From contig NZ_JAMXFJ010000019.1 of NCBI RefSeq assembly GCF_025460805.1, forward strand, positions 1 through 64,000: a DNA stretch of 64,000 nucleotides, in the 5' to 3' direction. The notes beneath the pieces were generated by a model. That model did not search any database. It saw only the letters and a list, made by a program, of their open reading frames with translations, and was not told where the DNA came from. The translations under genes and the position numbers were made by a program. Position 1 is the first letter of the stretch. Every line of letters starts with the position of its first letter. This DNA is from Microvirga sesbaniae. Lineage in GTDB: Bacteria; Pseudomonadota; Alphaproteobacteria; Rhizobiales; Beijerinckiaceae. Shown here in pieces: positions 41,598-50,822 of this stretch.

Positions 41598-44500
41598 TCA
41601 GGGCAGATCGAGGCGTCGCCGGAGTTCGGACAACCTCGCATCTGATGCGGTCTCCGGCATTTGGGCTAAGACGTCCAGGACTGGTTCAATGCGGTAGGGC
41701 CACGCCGCTGTGTCCTCGCCGAGCACGGCCCACAGCAGATCGAGCGTCGCGGACGGATGCGCGATGACGGGATGCCCATCTGGCTCCAGTTCCTCTAGGT
41801 TCAGCCGGAGGGGTGTGCCACGCGCGGGCACAAGCCTGGGCAGTATCAGTTGGACGACGCGTGGCATGAGGTCGCCGCTCACCAGAGCGAAGTTAGCCAA
41901 GTGCGCAGACATCTCTGGCGTGCGCAGGGCTCGTTGCTTGGGCCAGACGTTGGCGAAAAAGGGTATAACTCTGTCTCGCCCATCGGTGACGGGCTCCGAA
42001 CACCATCGCTCGAGATGCCAGAGGAGGTGCTGGCGGAACTGGTCGTCGGCGTGGATTAGAACCTCGCGCAGTTCAACGTCGCTGACCAAAGGCTCCCCGG
42101 ATGGGGTCGTCCACGACCACCCGATCAGGAGCAGTCCTGCCAGAACCGTGCTCTCCTCACGCCGACGAGATCGTCTGGTACGCGTCACCAGTGCATCCTT
42201 GACGGCCGGATACAGCGCCCGCGACACGCGCTGGGACCACAGAATGCCATCCCAGATCGCATCGCCATCGGGTCCCTCGTCCCCCACATGCGCAAGCAGG
42301 TGCTGTTCGGTCCAGTGCGGATCAATCGCGAACAGCCAACTCAATTGATGCGCCAACATAACCAATGAGTGCCGCCGCATGTCACCTGGCAGTGCGAGCA
42401 GGTCCTCGAATCGATTTGTCCAATGACGAGGGAAACCTATCCCTTCCGCAAGGTTGTCTTTGGCGGGATCCTTGAACAGGAGGTCGCACAGCTTCCCAAC
42501 CGGCGCGTTCAGGGCATCGTATGCCCAGGAGCGTTTATCGCGGCGACGCGTCTCGGTTCCGGCGCTGCGAAGCGCCACCATCAGGCTTGTCCAGAGGCTC
42601 GGAAGCACCTCTGCAGCATCGGTGTAGAACCTGTCCGATACCGCCTTCATCCACTCGGAAACCGGATAGGCAATATCCTCAAGCCTGTCGGGGGGCAGCC
42701 TGCCCAGGCGCGCCGCAATCGCCCTTATCATGCGAAGTCGATCATGCGTTCGGCCTTCGGCGTGTAGAAATGCCGACCAAGCCCATCGTTGTACAACGCC
42801 CGACCTCGCTGCGTGGGTTAGAGCCCCCAGGGCGCGCACGGGCTTCTGTTCAGCGAGGCCCCGAAACGGATCACGCTCGGTTCTCGAGGTAAAGTCATAG
42901 CCTCGAAGTTCCTCGGCACGGGGGAGAATCTGGGGGATCGGCGTCTCCCGGATTGAGTCCGGCCTGCTGTCGGTCGTGATTGAGAAAACCTCCGGCTCGG
43001 ACGAATCGGCCGCCGCGTCACCGCTACGGGGCGTCCACTGTGGAGCGGCGGAGCCCAGCGCACGAAGGGTTTCACTGATGTCAAAGGTGAACGTCACTCC
43101 ATGGGACGACAGCCACTGCAGTCGGTCCATTCGCGCGTGTGTTTCCACCTCCTCACTTCTCACACTGTCCGCGTTCCTGGGGTACGATCCCGTCAGCAGG
43201 CGGCGTTCCAACGCTGTGCGATCCTCCAGGAGGAGTTCCGGCCAGCGATCTTTCAGAGCGTACAACAGGTCACGTTGGTGCGCTGGATCCCAGAAGGCCT
43301 GCTCAGAAAGTGTCAGGAACACTGCTCCGGCCTCAGTCACGCTCAGCAATCCGGTGCCCGCTGCCCAAATCCGCAGGCGCGCAAAAACGTAATTGTCCTG
43401 CGTCGACCAGGAGCGAACCTGACTGAGAGCCGCCTCGCAGTTCACGCTCGCAAGTCGGGTCAGGAGTTTCTGAAAAAGGGCGAGGAGTCCCGTCAGCTCG
43501 AAATCTGCGCGCGACTCCTCGGGACACCCCTCTGGTCCACGACTCGGGGCAAGGTAGACCCATTCGGAACCACTGATCTCACGCTCAAGAGCGAGGGCAA
43601 GATCGAGGTTCTCTCGAAAGCAGTCGACCGCATACGGCAAGAACTCGTCTGGCACGGCGACGCCCTGGTGGGGTCGCGGATAGTCGACATGAACGTGAAT
43701 GACGTCATCGGGCAGTCCCTCGCTCGCCCAGAGAAGAGGATGCGCGTGGCTGAAAGCAGGCCCCACGATCAGCTTGGGACGGTACATGTGGACGAGGTCA
43801 CGGACGAGAGAGTGGGTCCAACCCTCCTGCTCACCTCTCAGCTCGATGTTATATCTCCGCATCATGGGATCGACGCGTTGATCGCGCCACGCAGCGAGGA
43901 GCAGCCGCCACCCACGCCGGACCGCATCAGGGAAATGCCGAGTGTCACGGAGCAAGCGCCGTTCGATGTCTCGCGTGATCGAGGGGTGCAACCCGGGCTG
44001 CTGGGCTGCCCACCATAGTACAACAGGTTCATGCGCCTTTCGGCTCATCCACGATCCCAGGGCGAGCAGCCGGGGCGGAAGGTCTGCGTCGAAGCGAGTG
44101 GGAGATCCCCGTATCCCGTGCCGAAAGTGATGGGCTCCTTGCTCTCGGTCCGAGAGGTTTGGCACCAGAAGATCGAGAGCCCCGGAAGCGGCCTCCCGCT
44201 TCTTCGAGATGTCATCTGGATGAATCGGCTCAGGGGCCGGATCGCCGTCGAGGCCAAGGGCGTCAAACGGGTCGAAAGCTGGCCGATCCTCTTCGCCCGA
44301 GCCTTTTCGCTCTGGATTGGCATATCTTTGAGCCGGATCAGCGACGAGGATCCATTCAGCGCCGAGCGGATGAGCCGTCGTCGCCAGACGGCGAGCGCCT
44401 TCGCGGGTTGACAGGATATGGGCCACCTGCCCGCGCTCATGGGGCGTGAGGTGTTGGGGACCGGCTGACGCTCGGGACAGCACCGCTTCATGCCACTGTC

Positions 44501-45383
44501 GGGGGTCTCGAGCCCGGTCGGCCCAAGCCGAGAGCGTATCCCACAGGGGCGCAAAGCCCTGGCTGGCGTCGAACGGGATGGCCTGGACACCCCGATGCTC
44601 CCAGAGGGCAATGGCGGATCGCTGTTCACCGCTCTGAAAGGCGTAGAGCCTGTTTCGCGTGCCAGCACTGAGGTTCAACCCTTCCAGAAGATACTGCACT
44701 GGCGGATCGTCGGCGGTGTAGCCGACGAAGAGGATCTGGTACCGTGAAAGAAGCCTTTGGATGAAGCGCGTCGCCCAACCCACCGAAAGATAGGCGCGGC
44801 CGAAGTCGGCGCTTGAGACGACAAACTCTTCATCCTCAGCAGCTCGATAGTTGGCATCGACGCGGCCATGCAGGTGTACGATGCCTCGAAAGTCACGGTC
44901 GCTATGGGGATCGGGCAGATTGGGCGGTCCGGCGCTGAGTAGGTTGTGGTCACACGCCTCAAACAGAAGATCGAAGTTCGTCGTTACCAGACGGGTGACG
45001 CCATGCGTGGTGGCAAGATCGAGCAGCACGCGATGAGCATCGAGCTTGGCCTCAGGGCCGGGCCGGATGGCCTCAGCAACAGCTGCCCGAACATCTGTTG
45101 CTTCAAATTCCTGCTCAAGAAGCCCGAATACACGGTCGGTTGCGACGAGGCCGCCGATATCTGGCATTGGCTCGATCTCAGACGCCTTTTTGAGCAGGGT
45201 ACGGGCGCGGCTGTCCAGAGCCGCGCCCAAGCTTTGGACGACCCGGTCGGCCAACATGGGGAAATTCGGCAGTTTTGCGCTCTGCTGGCTGACACCTGCT
45301 CCGCAAAACAGGATGACGTCGCCAGCATCGCGCGCGACGAGGAGGTCATCCGGGATGTCTGGTCCATTGGAAAGAAATTTCAT
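41598..45383 (-). CDS. SIR2-domain defence protein, Dsr1-like
   Basis: 1261 residues. The N-terminal SIR2-like NAD-binding domain (about 1-290) has CGAGVS (residues 27-32), TTNFD (134-138), HLHG with the catalytic-position His170/172, and LFVGYTADDPPVQYLLEG. The remaining about 970 residues are helical with no enzyme motifs and match the layout of SIR2 plus a long DUF4020-type sensor region. Proteins of this size and layout include the anti-phage sirtuin Dsr1, which belongs to a group that depletes NAD+ after phage infection. It lies alone on the strand inside a mobile island, as expected for defence cargo. Substrate and trigger are inferred from the family. Confidence 0.82.
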   Translation of the reverse strand: MKFLSNGPDIPDDLLVARDAGDVILFCGAGVSQQSAKLPNFPMLADRVVQSLGAALDSRARTLLKKASEIEPMPDIGGLVATDRVFGLLEQEFEATDVRAAVAEAIRPGPEAKLDAHRVLLDLATTHGVTRLVTTNFDLLFEACDHNLLSAGPPNLPDPHSDRDFRGIVHLHGRVDANYRAAEDEEFVVSSADFGRAYLSVGWATRFIQRLLSRYQILFVGYTADDPPVQYLLEGLNLSAGTRNRLYAFQSGEQRSAIALWEHRGVQAIPFDASQGFAPLWDTLSAWADRARDPRQWHEAVLSRASAGPQHLTPHERGQVAHILSTREGARRLATTAHPLGAEWILVADPAQRYANPERKGSGEEDRPAFDPFDALGLDGDPAPEPIHPDDISKKREAASGALDLLVPNLSDREQGAHHFRHGIRGSPTRFDADLPPRLLALGSWMSRKAHEPVVLWWAAQQPGLHPSITRDIERRLLRDTRHFPDAVRRGWRLLLAAWRDQRVDPMMRRYNIELRGEQEGWTHSLVRDLVHMYRPKLIVGPAFSHAHPLLWASEGLPDDVIHVHVDYPRPHQGVAVPDEFLPYAVDCFRENLDLALALEREISGSEWVYLAPSRGPEGCPEESRADFELTGLLALFQKLLTRLASVNCEAALSQVRSWSTQDNYVFARLRIWAAGTGLLSVTEAGAVFLTLSEQAFWDPAHQRDLLYALKDRWPELLLEDRTALERRLLTGSYPRNADSVRSEEVETHARMDRLQWLSSHGVTFTFDISETLRALGSAAPQWTPRSGDAAADSSEPEVFSITTDSRPDSIRETPIPQILPRAEELRGYDFTSRTERDPFRGLAEQKPVRALGALTHAARSGVVQRWAWSAFLHAEGRTHDRLRMIRAIAARLGRLPPDRLEDIAYPVSEWMKAVSDRFYTDAAEVLPSLWTSLMVALRSAGTETRRRDKRSWAYDALNAPVGKLCDLLFKDPAKDNLAEGIGFPRHWTNRFEDLLALPGDMRRHSLVMLAHQLSWLFAIDPHWTEQHLLAHVGDEGPDGDAIWDGILWSQRVSRALYPAVKDALVTRTRRSRRREESTVLAGLLLIGWSWTTPSGEPLVSDVELREVLIHADDQFRQHLLWHLERWCSEPVTDGRDRVIPFFANVWPKQRALRTPEMSAHLANFALVSGDLMPRVVQLILPRLVPARGTPLRLNLEELEPDGHPVIAHPSATLDLLWAVLGEDTAAWPYRIEPVLDVLAQMPETASDARLSELRRRLDLP

Positions 45384-45530
45384 GTCAGGTCAGGAAGGTC
45401 GAATGCGAAATCTGACACGGCGGCACTTGCCCTATTTGCTCCAACCGCACGCTAGCATGACTGGGACGCTTCCTGTCCATCATCAGTTGGTTGGGTGGTA
45501 AACTGGAGCCATCAGCCACGGGAGATATCC

Positions 45531-45962
45531 ATGCCCCGCAGGAAGACCGCCCTCACGCTTGTCGGAGGCTCGGGCGAAGCCCCGCACGAGCCGACGCCTG
45601 AGTCCCGCCAGATCGTCGTCCTCGGCAGCCTCAACAACCTGCCCGCCGACCGGATCGCGGCACTGATTGGCATCGACCGCTCCGACCTCGAACGCCACTA
45701 CCGCGACGAACTCGCCTACGGCACCGACCGCGTCCTGATCGAGGCGGCCTCGAACATGCTGTTCCTGGCCCACCAGCGCGCCGACCTGGGGGTCTCGCTT
45801 CGCGCCAATCAGGCCGTGCTTGGAACCCGCGTGCGGTCCTGGCGCGAGCCGATGACCGACGCCCTGCCGTCCGCGTCCCAGATCGACGACATGGACCTCG
45901 CCACCCTTAATGACGAGATCGCGCGCTTGGAGCGCCGTATGCAGGCTGCGGGGGAGGAATGA
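45531..45962 (+). CDS. Helix-turn-helix protein of phage type
   Basis: 143 residues. The segment LNNLPADRIAALIGIDRSDLERHYRDELAYGTDRVLIEAASNMLFLAHQ is the HTH pattern seen in small proteins of prophages and islands (IAxxLxIDxxTLxxHYRxEL). The C-terminus (LATLNDEIARLERRMQAAGEE) is a coiled coil. It may be a DNA-binding regulator or a small-terminase-like protein. GGGAG precedes ATG 45531. The next gene begins 1 base after its stop. Confidence 0.65.
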   Translation: MPRRKTALTLVGGSGEAPHEPTPESRQIVVLGSLNNLPADRIAALIGIDRSDLERHYRDELAYGTDRVLIEAASNMLFLAHQRADLGVSLRANQAVLGTRVRSWREPMTDALPSASQIDDMDLATLNDEIARLERRMQAAGEE

Positions 45963-45963
45963 C

Positions 45964-46728
45964 ATGGCGGGGATGCCGCATTTCACGACCCTGCCGCCCC
46001 GCGAGCCCGGTGAGCCCTACACCATGCGCGAGCGGCTCGACCCGGGCCTGCTCAACCTCGCCATCGGCCCCGCGCCGGACGGCATCGGCAGCGCCGCGCG
46101 GCTCATGGGCATCTCGCGGCGGGAACTGCTGCTGCGCTGCGGCCACACGATCAGGGACGCGCGGGACGCCCTGCACGCCAAGGCGCTCAGGCACATCATC
46201 GATTCACCCCTGGCCGATCCCGCCAAGATCCTGTCCTTCAACGTCCTGGCGTGGCAGGTCGCGGGCCGTGAGGCTGTGCGGCACGAGATGCGGGTCCGCG
46301 CTGCCGACCGGGTGCTGACGCGCCTGCTGGGCGTGAAGCGGAGGAACAACCTTAAGGGCCGCAGAAGCCCGGGACCGCGCACGACATCCACGGGCACGTC
46401 GTTGCGGCTGGTGCCGAAGTCATCGCCAATCCCGGAGCCTTCGGGCGTGGTGCCCGTCCGGCCCAGGCCAATCGTGTGGTCCCTTGCCGACATCGAGGCG
46501 GCGGCATCGCTCCTGAGGTTGACGATTCCCGAATGGCAGGGCGTGCTGCTGCTGCGCGGCGGGGCGGCCTCCGAGGCCGATGCGGCAGGCTTGAAAAGCT
46601 ATGTCTCGCGGCGGTTATTAGAGCGCGTCCTGTCGGCCTTCAGGGGGCACAAGAGCCCTCGCGTGCGGCTCATCGCGGGCCGGGTATGGCTTTCGCATCA
46701 GGCCGACTTGAATGGCGCGGATAGCTGA
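45964..46728 (+). CDS. Hypothetical protein, HTH-like, coupled to the preceding gene
   Basis: 254 residues. ATG 45964 lies one base after the upstream TGA (TGACATG). An HTH-like part (IGSAARLMGISRRELLLRCGHTIRDARDALHAKAL) is followed by helices with many Arg, a basic linker (KRRNNLKGRRSPGPRT) and a C-terminal region LADIEAAASLLRLTIPEWQGVLLLRG. I do not recognise the family. The composition suggests DNA binding. Confidence 0.6.
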   Translation: MAGMPHFTTLPPREPGEPYTMRERLDPGLLNLAIGPAPDGIGSAARLMGISRRELLLRCGHTIRDARDALHAKALRHIIDSPLADPAKILSFNVLAWQVAGREAVRHEMRVRAADRVLTRLLGVKRRNNLKGRRSPGPRTTSTGTSLRLVPKSSPIPEPSGVVPVRPRPIVWSLADIEAAASLLRLTIPEWQGVLLLRGGAASEADAAGLKSYVSRRLLERVLSAFRGHKSPRVRLIAGRVWLSHQADLNGADS

Positions 46729-46749
46729 CCGCATGTAACCGCGTGACGA

Positions 46750-47028
46750 TCAGGGATCGTCCGCGTCGAAGACGACAGCGCGGGCCCGTGGCAAGGACTG
46801 CGTCGCCACGGCTCCTGCGAGGCGCAGGAAGGCGACCGGATCTTCCCGGGCGACACGCTCCAGCGCCTCCTTGCCGTGCGCCTGCCATGCCTCGAACACG
46901 TCGCGGATGAAGGCTTCGGCGAGCTTGTTGCGCGAGCCCAGGGGACGGCCAGGACCGTGCTGCCCCGAGGTGAAGCGCCCATCGGATGTGCGCCCTGTCA
47001 GCGATGTCAGTGACGCCGCGTCTGTCAT
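46750..47028 (-). CDS. DUF5681-type small protein
   Basis: 92 residues. LTGRTSDGRFTSGQHGPGRPLGSRNKLAEAFIRDVFEAWQAHGKEALERVAREDPVAFLRL is the DUF5681 motif (xGRFxxGxxGxGRPxGSRNK), often found in prophages near packaging genes. Function unknown. The start is ATG 47028; the frame could extend 12 codons more. Confidence 0.75.
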   Translation of the reverse strand: MTDAASLTSLTGRTSDGRFTSGQHGPGRPLGSRNKLAEAFIRDVFEAWQAHGKEALERVAREDPVAFLRLAGAVATQSLPRARAVVFDADDP

Positions 47029-47080
47029 GGGCCCTTGGCTCCTGTCACGCGGCGACATTAGCACCGGGACGCCTACTCTT

Positions 47081-47359
47081 CTAATCCTTCACCAGGGCGA
47101 GCCCTTCGCGCGGCACTTCGAGCGGCGGGATACGGGCCGCCCGGATCAGATCGGCCATGGTGGCCCGCATGCACACCGGGCCATCACCGTGCCGGAAGGC
47201 GATTGAGCGCTCAAGGGCGACGGCGTGGCTGTGGTGCAGCACGCTTGCCGCTTCCACATGGGCCCTGCGCGACGGCCAGCACAGCAGTTCAGTCCCATTC
47301 CAGGAGGCGAAGAGGGTGCCCTTGCGTCCTGGTCTTAGGGTGACAACGATCTCGTCCAT
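47081..47359 (-). CDS. Hypothetical small protein
   Basis: 92 residues (MDEIVVTLRPGRKGTLFASWNGTELLCWPSRRAHVEAASVLHHSHAVALERSIAFRHGDGPVCMRATMADLIRAARIPP). The pattern looks like a compact alpha/beta protein with two internal cysteines. It is leftward, upstream of the DUF5681 gene (52 bases). No family recognised. The IS630 element inserted 78 bases upstream of its start may separate it from its original promoter. Confidence 0.55.
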   Translation of the reverse strand: MDEIVVTLRPGRKGTLFASWNGTELLCWPSRRAHVEAASVLHHSHAVALERSIAFRHGDGPVCMRATMADLIRAARIPPLEVPREGLALVKD

Positions 47360-47439
47360 GGGTATCTCAGATGCTCCTGACGCAACGGTACCGCAGCGAA
47401 AGGTCCGATGTCGATCAGGCTGACTCAGGCATCCGACTA

Positions 47440-48480
47440 GAGCCATTTCCGCTTACTCCGGTTCATATCCAGCGGCCCTGAAGCAGTTAGCGCATTCCTC
47501 GGGCGAGAACTCGTCTAACAGTTCACCGATGGTCTGCCAGAGCGCGTCCTTGGTGCGGGCAGCCGCCTTGCGCAGCAGTGCCTTAAGCTTGGCGAAAGCA
47601 TTTTCAATTGGGTTGAAGTCAGGGGAATACGGCGGCAGGCGCCTCAACGTCGCCCCTGTTGCCGCGACAAGCTCCCGCACCGTCGCGCTCTTGTGCGGCG
47701 GCAGGTTGTCCAGGATCACCACGTCGCCCGGCCGGAGGGTCGGCACCAGGATCTGCTCGACATAAGCCGCAAACCACGGGCCGGTCATCGGCCCATCCAG
47801 CACCATCGGCGCGGTAAACCCGCTCAAGCGTAGACCGGCCACAAAGGTGGTGGTCTTCCAATGTCCGTGCGGCAGTCCGACCCGCAAGCGTTGACCTCGC
47901 GCGCAGCGTCCATACAGGCGTGCCATCTTGGTCGAGGCGCTGGTCTCGTCGATGAACGTCAATCGTTCCGGGTCGAGATCCAACTGCCCGTCAAACCAAG
48001 CCTGGCGCGCGGCTCTGACATCGGGCCGGTCGCGCTCGCAGGCGTGGGCGGTTTTTTTTGACGGTGATCGCCCGCGCGTGGAAGAAGCGCCAGAGCGTGC
48101 CGATGCCAGCCGAGACGCCGCGCTCCTGCTTCAGCCTCGCCTGCATCTCGTGAAGACTGATATGCGAGGAGGCTTCAATCAGCTCCAGCAGAAAAGCCGC
48201 ATGCGCGTCGAGCTTGGAGTGCCTGGGTTGACCCTGCCGGCGGGCAGCCACCTCGCCGGATCGAGCGCGGCGCACCCACAGAACGGCGGTTGAGATGCCG
48301 ACCCCATAGCGGGCGGCGGCCTGTCGCACTGAGACGCCACCCAGGGCTGTCTCGATCACCCGGTCCCGCAGATCCTGACTGTAAGCGCGTGCCATGCCGT
48401 GCCTCCATGTCTGGACGCCAGCAGGCCACATCAGATCTCAAAGCGGAATCCCTCCGACTCGGAATAGTCGGAAAAGGCTC
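47440..48480. mobile_element. IS630-family insertion sequence
   Basis: 1041 bp bounded by imperfect inverted repeats (GAGCCATTTCCG at the left, GAGCCTTTTCCG reading in from the right) and flanked by TA at 47438-47439 and 48481-48482, the TA target duplication of this family. It carries one transposase in two frames. It sits between the left hypothetical genes and the HNH gene. Confidence 0.88.
47453..48395 (-). CDS. IS630 transposase, made by frameshifting of two open frames
   Basis: ORF A (48395 to about 48050) has the N-terminal HTH (YSQDLRDRVIETALGGVSVRQAAARYGVGISTAVLWVRRA). ORF B (to 47453) has the DDE catalytic core: FIDETSAS, VILDNLPPHKS and PYSPDFNPIENAFAKLK. The frames meet at a run of eight A on the coding strand (48053-48060). 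One-base slippage there joins KK to the ORF B frame (TAHACERDRP), giving a full-length DDE transposase of about 313 residues. This is a known strategy in IS630 elements, so I treat it as programmed rather than broken. ORF A alone would end as ...KKNRPRLRARPARCQSRAPGLV. Confidence 0.85.
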
Positions 48481-48629
48481 TAGCCGGATCGAGAAATCGG
48501 ACCGTGGAGCCGGTTGAGGCCGGGCCGTCATGATTCACAAAATGCCCGCGAATCGCCGTCTCTGGACTCGGGACGGGCCTTGCTGAGGGCATCCGTCACA
48601 CGGTGTGCATCTCTCATGCCCCCATCTGC

Positions 48630-49835
48630 CTAGCCTTTGAAGATATATTCACGGTGATATTCCAAGTACCGTATTTGCTCTGGCCGGAACGGCCTTGGTC
48701 TATTTATGAGTTCACGGACGAGACCTAATTTCCGAAGTTGCTTTTGTTGGATCAATGACGACACCCGCATGCCGCCATCGTCATCAAAGGTGATATATCC
48801 CTGATCAAACAAATGGTCGACGTTTGGGGTTAGTAGAAGCCCATTATAGCCGTCCAGGCGCTCCTCGTTTGTTTTGCAGGCTCGCCACGGCTTTATGTGA
48901 TTGGCTCGGAGCAGACGGGGGTCACTTACGCCCGTTACTCGACAGCGTTTTTCTATCATCTCCAAGTTCATCCGATACACGCCTTGACCACGGCGAGCTT
49001 TAATCACTGCCTCTCGCTCGGTGTGATCAATTTGGATATCAGCACTAATCATATGTTCGAGTTCATCTTCAGTGATATCTGTGAGCCCGTCGCCCTTATC
49101 AGCTAATCCTCTGGTAAGAGTGAGACGTCTTAGGAGAGATTCAGCCTCTCCATCGTCAATACGAACAGGCACAGCCGATGTAGTCCCCTGCTTAGTCAGA
49201 TCGCCGGCGGGAATGATCTGTTCGGCTTCCACCCATTCGACCGGCAGCATGCGCCAATCCTGCGACGTGTGTGTCTGTTCTGTCGGATTGGCACTGACTA
49301 CAAGCTGGATGTAGGCCCTTCCCCAGTACCTGCTGCTTCTGCTGAACCCGCCATTGAGCGCCGCCAATAGATCCTCAACCTCAAAGCGGCTTGCACCCAG
49401 TTTGACACTGTATCGGAGGAACTCTGTGAGTGTACGGCTTTGGAGCAAGTCCGATCCGTCACCAATCAAAACCTTCATTATGTCGGCACGTTTGCCTTCC
49501 CCAGTCCTCAAAAAGGGCAATGGCTTTCCTGGCACTGCATCGGCTCTAATGCTCTCCATGAGAGGCTTGAAACGTACGTTGTCGGAATTGCCACCTGCGG
49601 TGTTGAGCACCCACCTACGGAGCATACGGGCAGATACAGGTTGTTTGCCATCTAGAACAGACCCGTGCTTGATAACTGGTGCCTGGACATAACCTACGTG
49701 GCGGACCTCATTATCGATGACCGAGAATACTTGATCTCCCGGTGTAGGATGACTGTGGCCCTCCCGCCGGGGCAACCATACAAAGCCGCTATTTATTTCT
49801 TCCTCAGAGATCCCATTCGAACACCAGTACGTCAT
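48630..49835 (-). CDS. EVE-like/HNH endonuclease, likely modification-sensing nuclease
   Basis: 401 residues from ATG 49835. The N-terminal part (MTYWCSNG, then SGFVWLPRREGHSHPTPGDQVFSVIDNEVRHVGYVQAPV) matches the MTYWWVNQ..GYLWSPK start of a family whose N-domain resembles EVE/PUA-like readers. The C-terminal HNH_2 nuclease (CRVTGVSDPRLLRANHIKPWRACKTNEERLDGYNGLLLTPNVDHLFDQG) has the AxHI and N..H residues. Such proteins are thought to recognise modified bases in invading DNA and cut it. The longer frame to TTG 49886 is not supported. It sits next to the SIR2 gene's island, consistent with defence cargo. Confidence 0.8.
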   Translation of the reverse strand: MTYWCSNGISEEEINSGFVWLPRREGHSHPTPGDQVFSVIDNEVRHVGYVQAPVIKHGSVLDGKQPVSARMLRRWVLNTAGGNSDNVRFKPLMESIRADAVPGKPLPFLRTGEGKRADIMKVLIGDGSDLLQSRTLTEFLRYSVKLGASRFEVEDLLAALNGGFSRSSRYWGRAYIQLVVSANPTEQTHTSQDWRMLPVEWVEAEQIIPAGDLTKQGTTSAVPVRIDDGEAESLLRRLTLTRGLADKGDGLTDITEDELEHMISADIQIDHTEREAVIKARRGQGVYRMNLEMIEKRCRVTGVSDPRLLRANHIKPWRACKTNEERLDGYNGLLLTPNVDHLFDQGYITFDDDGGMRVSSLIQQKQLRKLGLVRELINRPRPFRPEQIRYLEYHREYIFKG

Positions 49836-50237
49836 TTTTGCGGTCTCGACCTTTGCCGCCCACCCATTCAGGCTCAACTCACTCAATTTTTACGCATAGG
49901 TTAAGAGGAGAATATGGTTCAGGTGTAGTACCTCGCAGCCAACAATGGGCGTCTCCGGTCTCCCCCCAATATTATAGGCCACCTAATTCGCGTGCGAATT
50001 TGTTGTTGTCCCTGAAAGATAGGACGGGATCACCCCGGCTGACGTGGAACGATGAACTCAATGTATCAAATTGGCACTCATTCCGTAAGGGTTACTTCTT
50101 TGGAAGTCACCGGAAAAATAGTCTAGTTGAGTTGACTTGCCGCATTTATGTCATCTCAAGCTGAGACTTAAACAATATTTTTGATATTGAGCGTGGACAG
50201 GGGCTACATTAACTTGGTTTGCTAGGAGGCGGCGTCC
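49836..50237. promoter_or_regulatory. AT-rich divergent promoter region
   Basis: 402 bases between the HNH gene and the exported-protein operon, clearly AT-richer than the chromosome (for example TTAAACAATATTTTTGATATTG at 50166-50187 in part). It should hold promoters for both sides. I see no coding frame with a start signal. Confidence 0.4.
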
Positions 50238-50822
50238 GTGGCACTAGCTGGCTGGACGATGGCACTTGTGATAAGCGTGACGACTCTGCTTGAGGTTGAA
50301 GCAGCGCGGGCCGAGATGTTCGGCGACAAGTTCGCCGCACTGAATGCGGTCAAAAGTGCATCCCCGAGAGAATCCAGCTGCTCCACGGACGGGCGTTACC
50401 GTGTAGGGTATGGTCAAGAACTCGGCTACTGCGTCTATAAGGGTACGGATGTGGAGGTTCGCCTAGCCGCAGCTGATGACGCTCTGCTCATGGATATCAG
50501 GTATGACATAATAACTTTCAATCACAATTTCCCAAATCCAAAAATTGACTCTTTGGTTAAGGATTACATGGGGAGGGCGTCAGAGCTCTTCCAGAAGTTC
50601 TCGTTTACTTTTGACGACTTGCGCAAATGTTCATTTGAGCAGCAGTTCGCGTACAAAGAGCACTTAGAGTGGCATCCTAAGCCGGTGCCAGAACCGAAAC
50701 CTACTAGAATTAGCCATCCGCCGCTTGTGTTGTACTGCCGTTGGACGCCGGCCGGGTTCTATCTGGCTGTTCGCCCAATTGTCGGTGAACTTCCAGACGA
50801 TCCATTCGAGAACGTTAAGTGA
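50238..50822 (+). CDS. Exported hypothetical protein, first gene of a three-gene operon
   Basis: 194 residues. The start is GTG 50238 with AGGAGG 8 bases upstream. The hydrophobic N-terminus (MALAGWTMALVISVTTLLEVEAARA) is a likely signal peptide. The mature part has four cysteines (SSCSTDG, LGYCVYKG, LRKCSFEQ, VLYCRWTP) suited to two disulfides and a Pro-rich linker (PKPVPEPKPTR). No recognised domain. Its stop overlaps the next gene (TGATG). The DNA is AT-richer than the chromosome, a sign of transfer. Confidence 0.65.
   Translation: MALAGWTMALVISVTTLLEVEAARAEMFGDKFAALNAVKSASPRESSCSTDGRYRVGYGQELGYCVYKGTDVEVRLAAADDALLMDIRYDIITFNHNFPNPKIDSLVKDYMGRASELFQKFSFTFDDLRKCSFEQQFAYKEHLEWHPKPVPEPKPTRISHPPLVLYCRWTPAGFYLAVRPIVGELPDDPFENVK

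Noticed and set aside
47991..48431. ORF A of IS630 as an independent gene
   Set aside because: It lacks the catalytic core and ends just past the A8 run; better explained as the first part of a frameshifted transposase.
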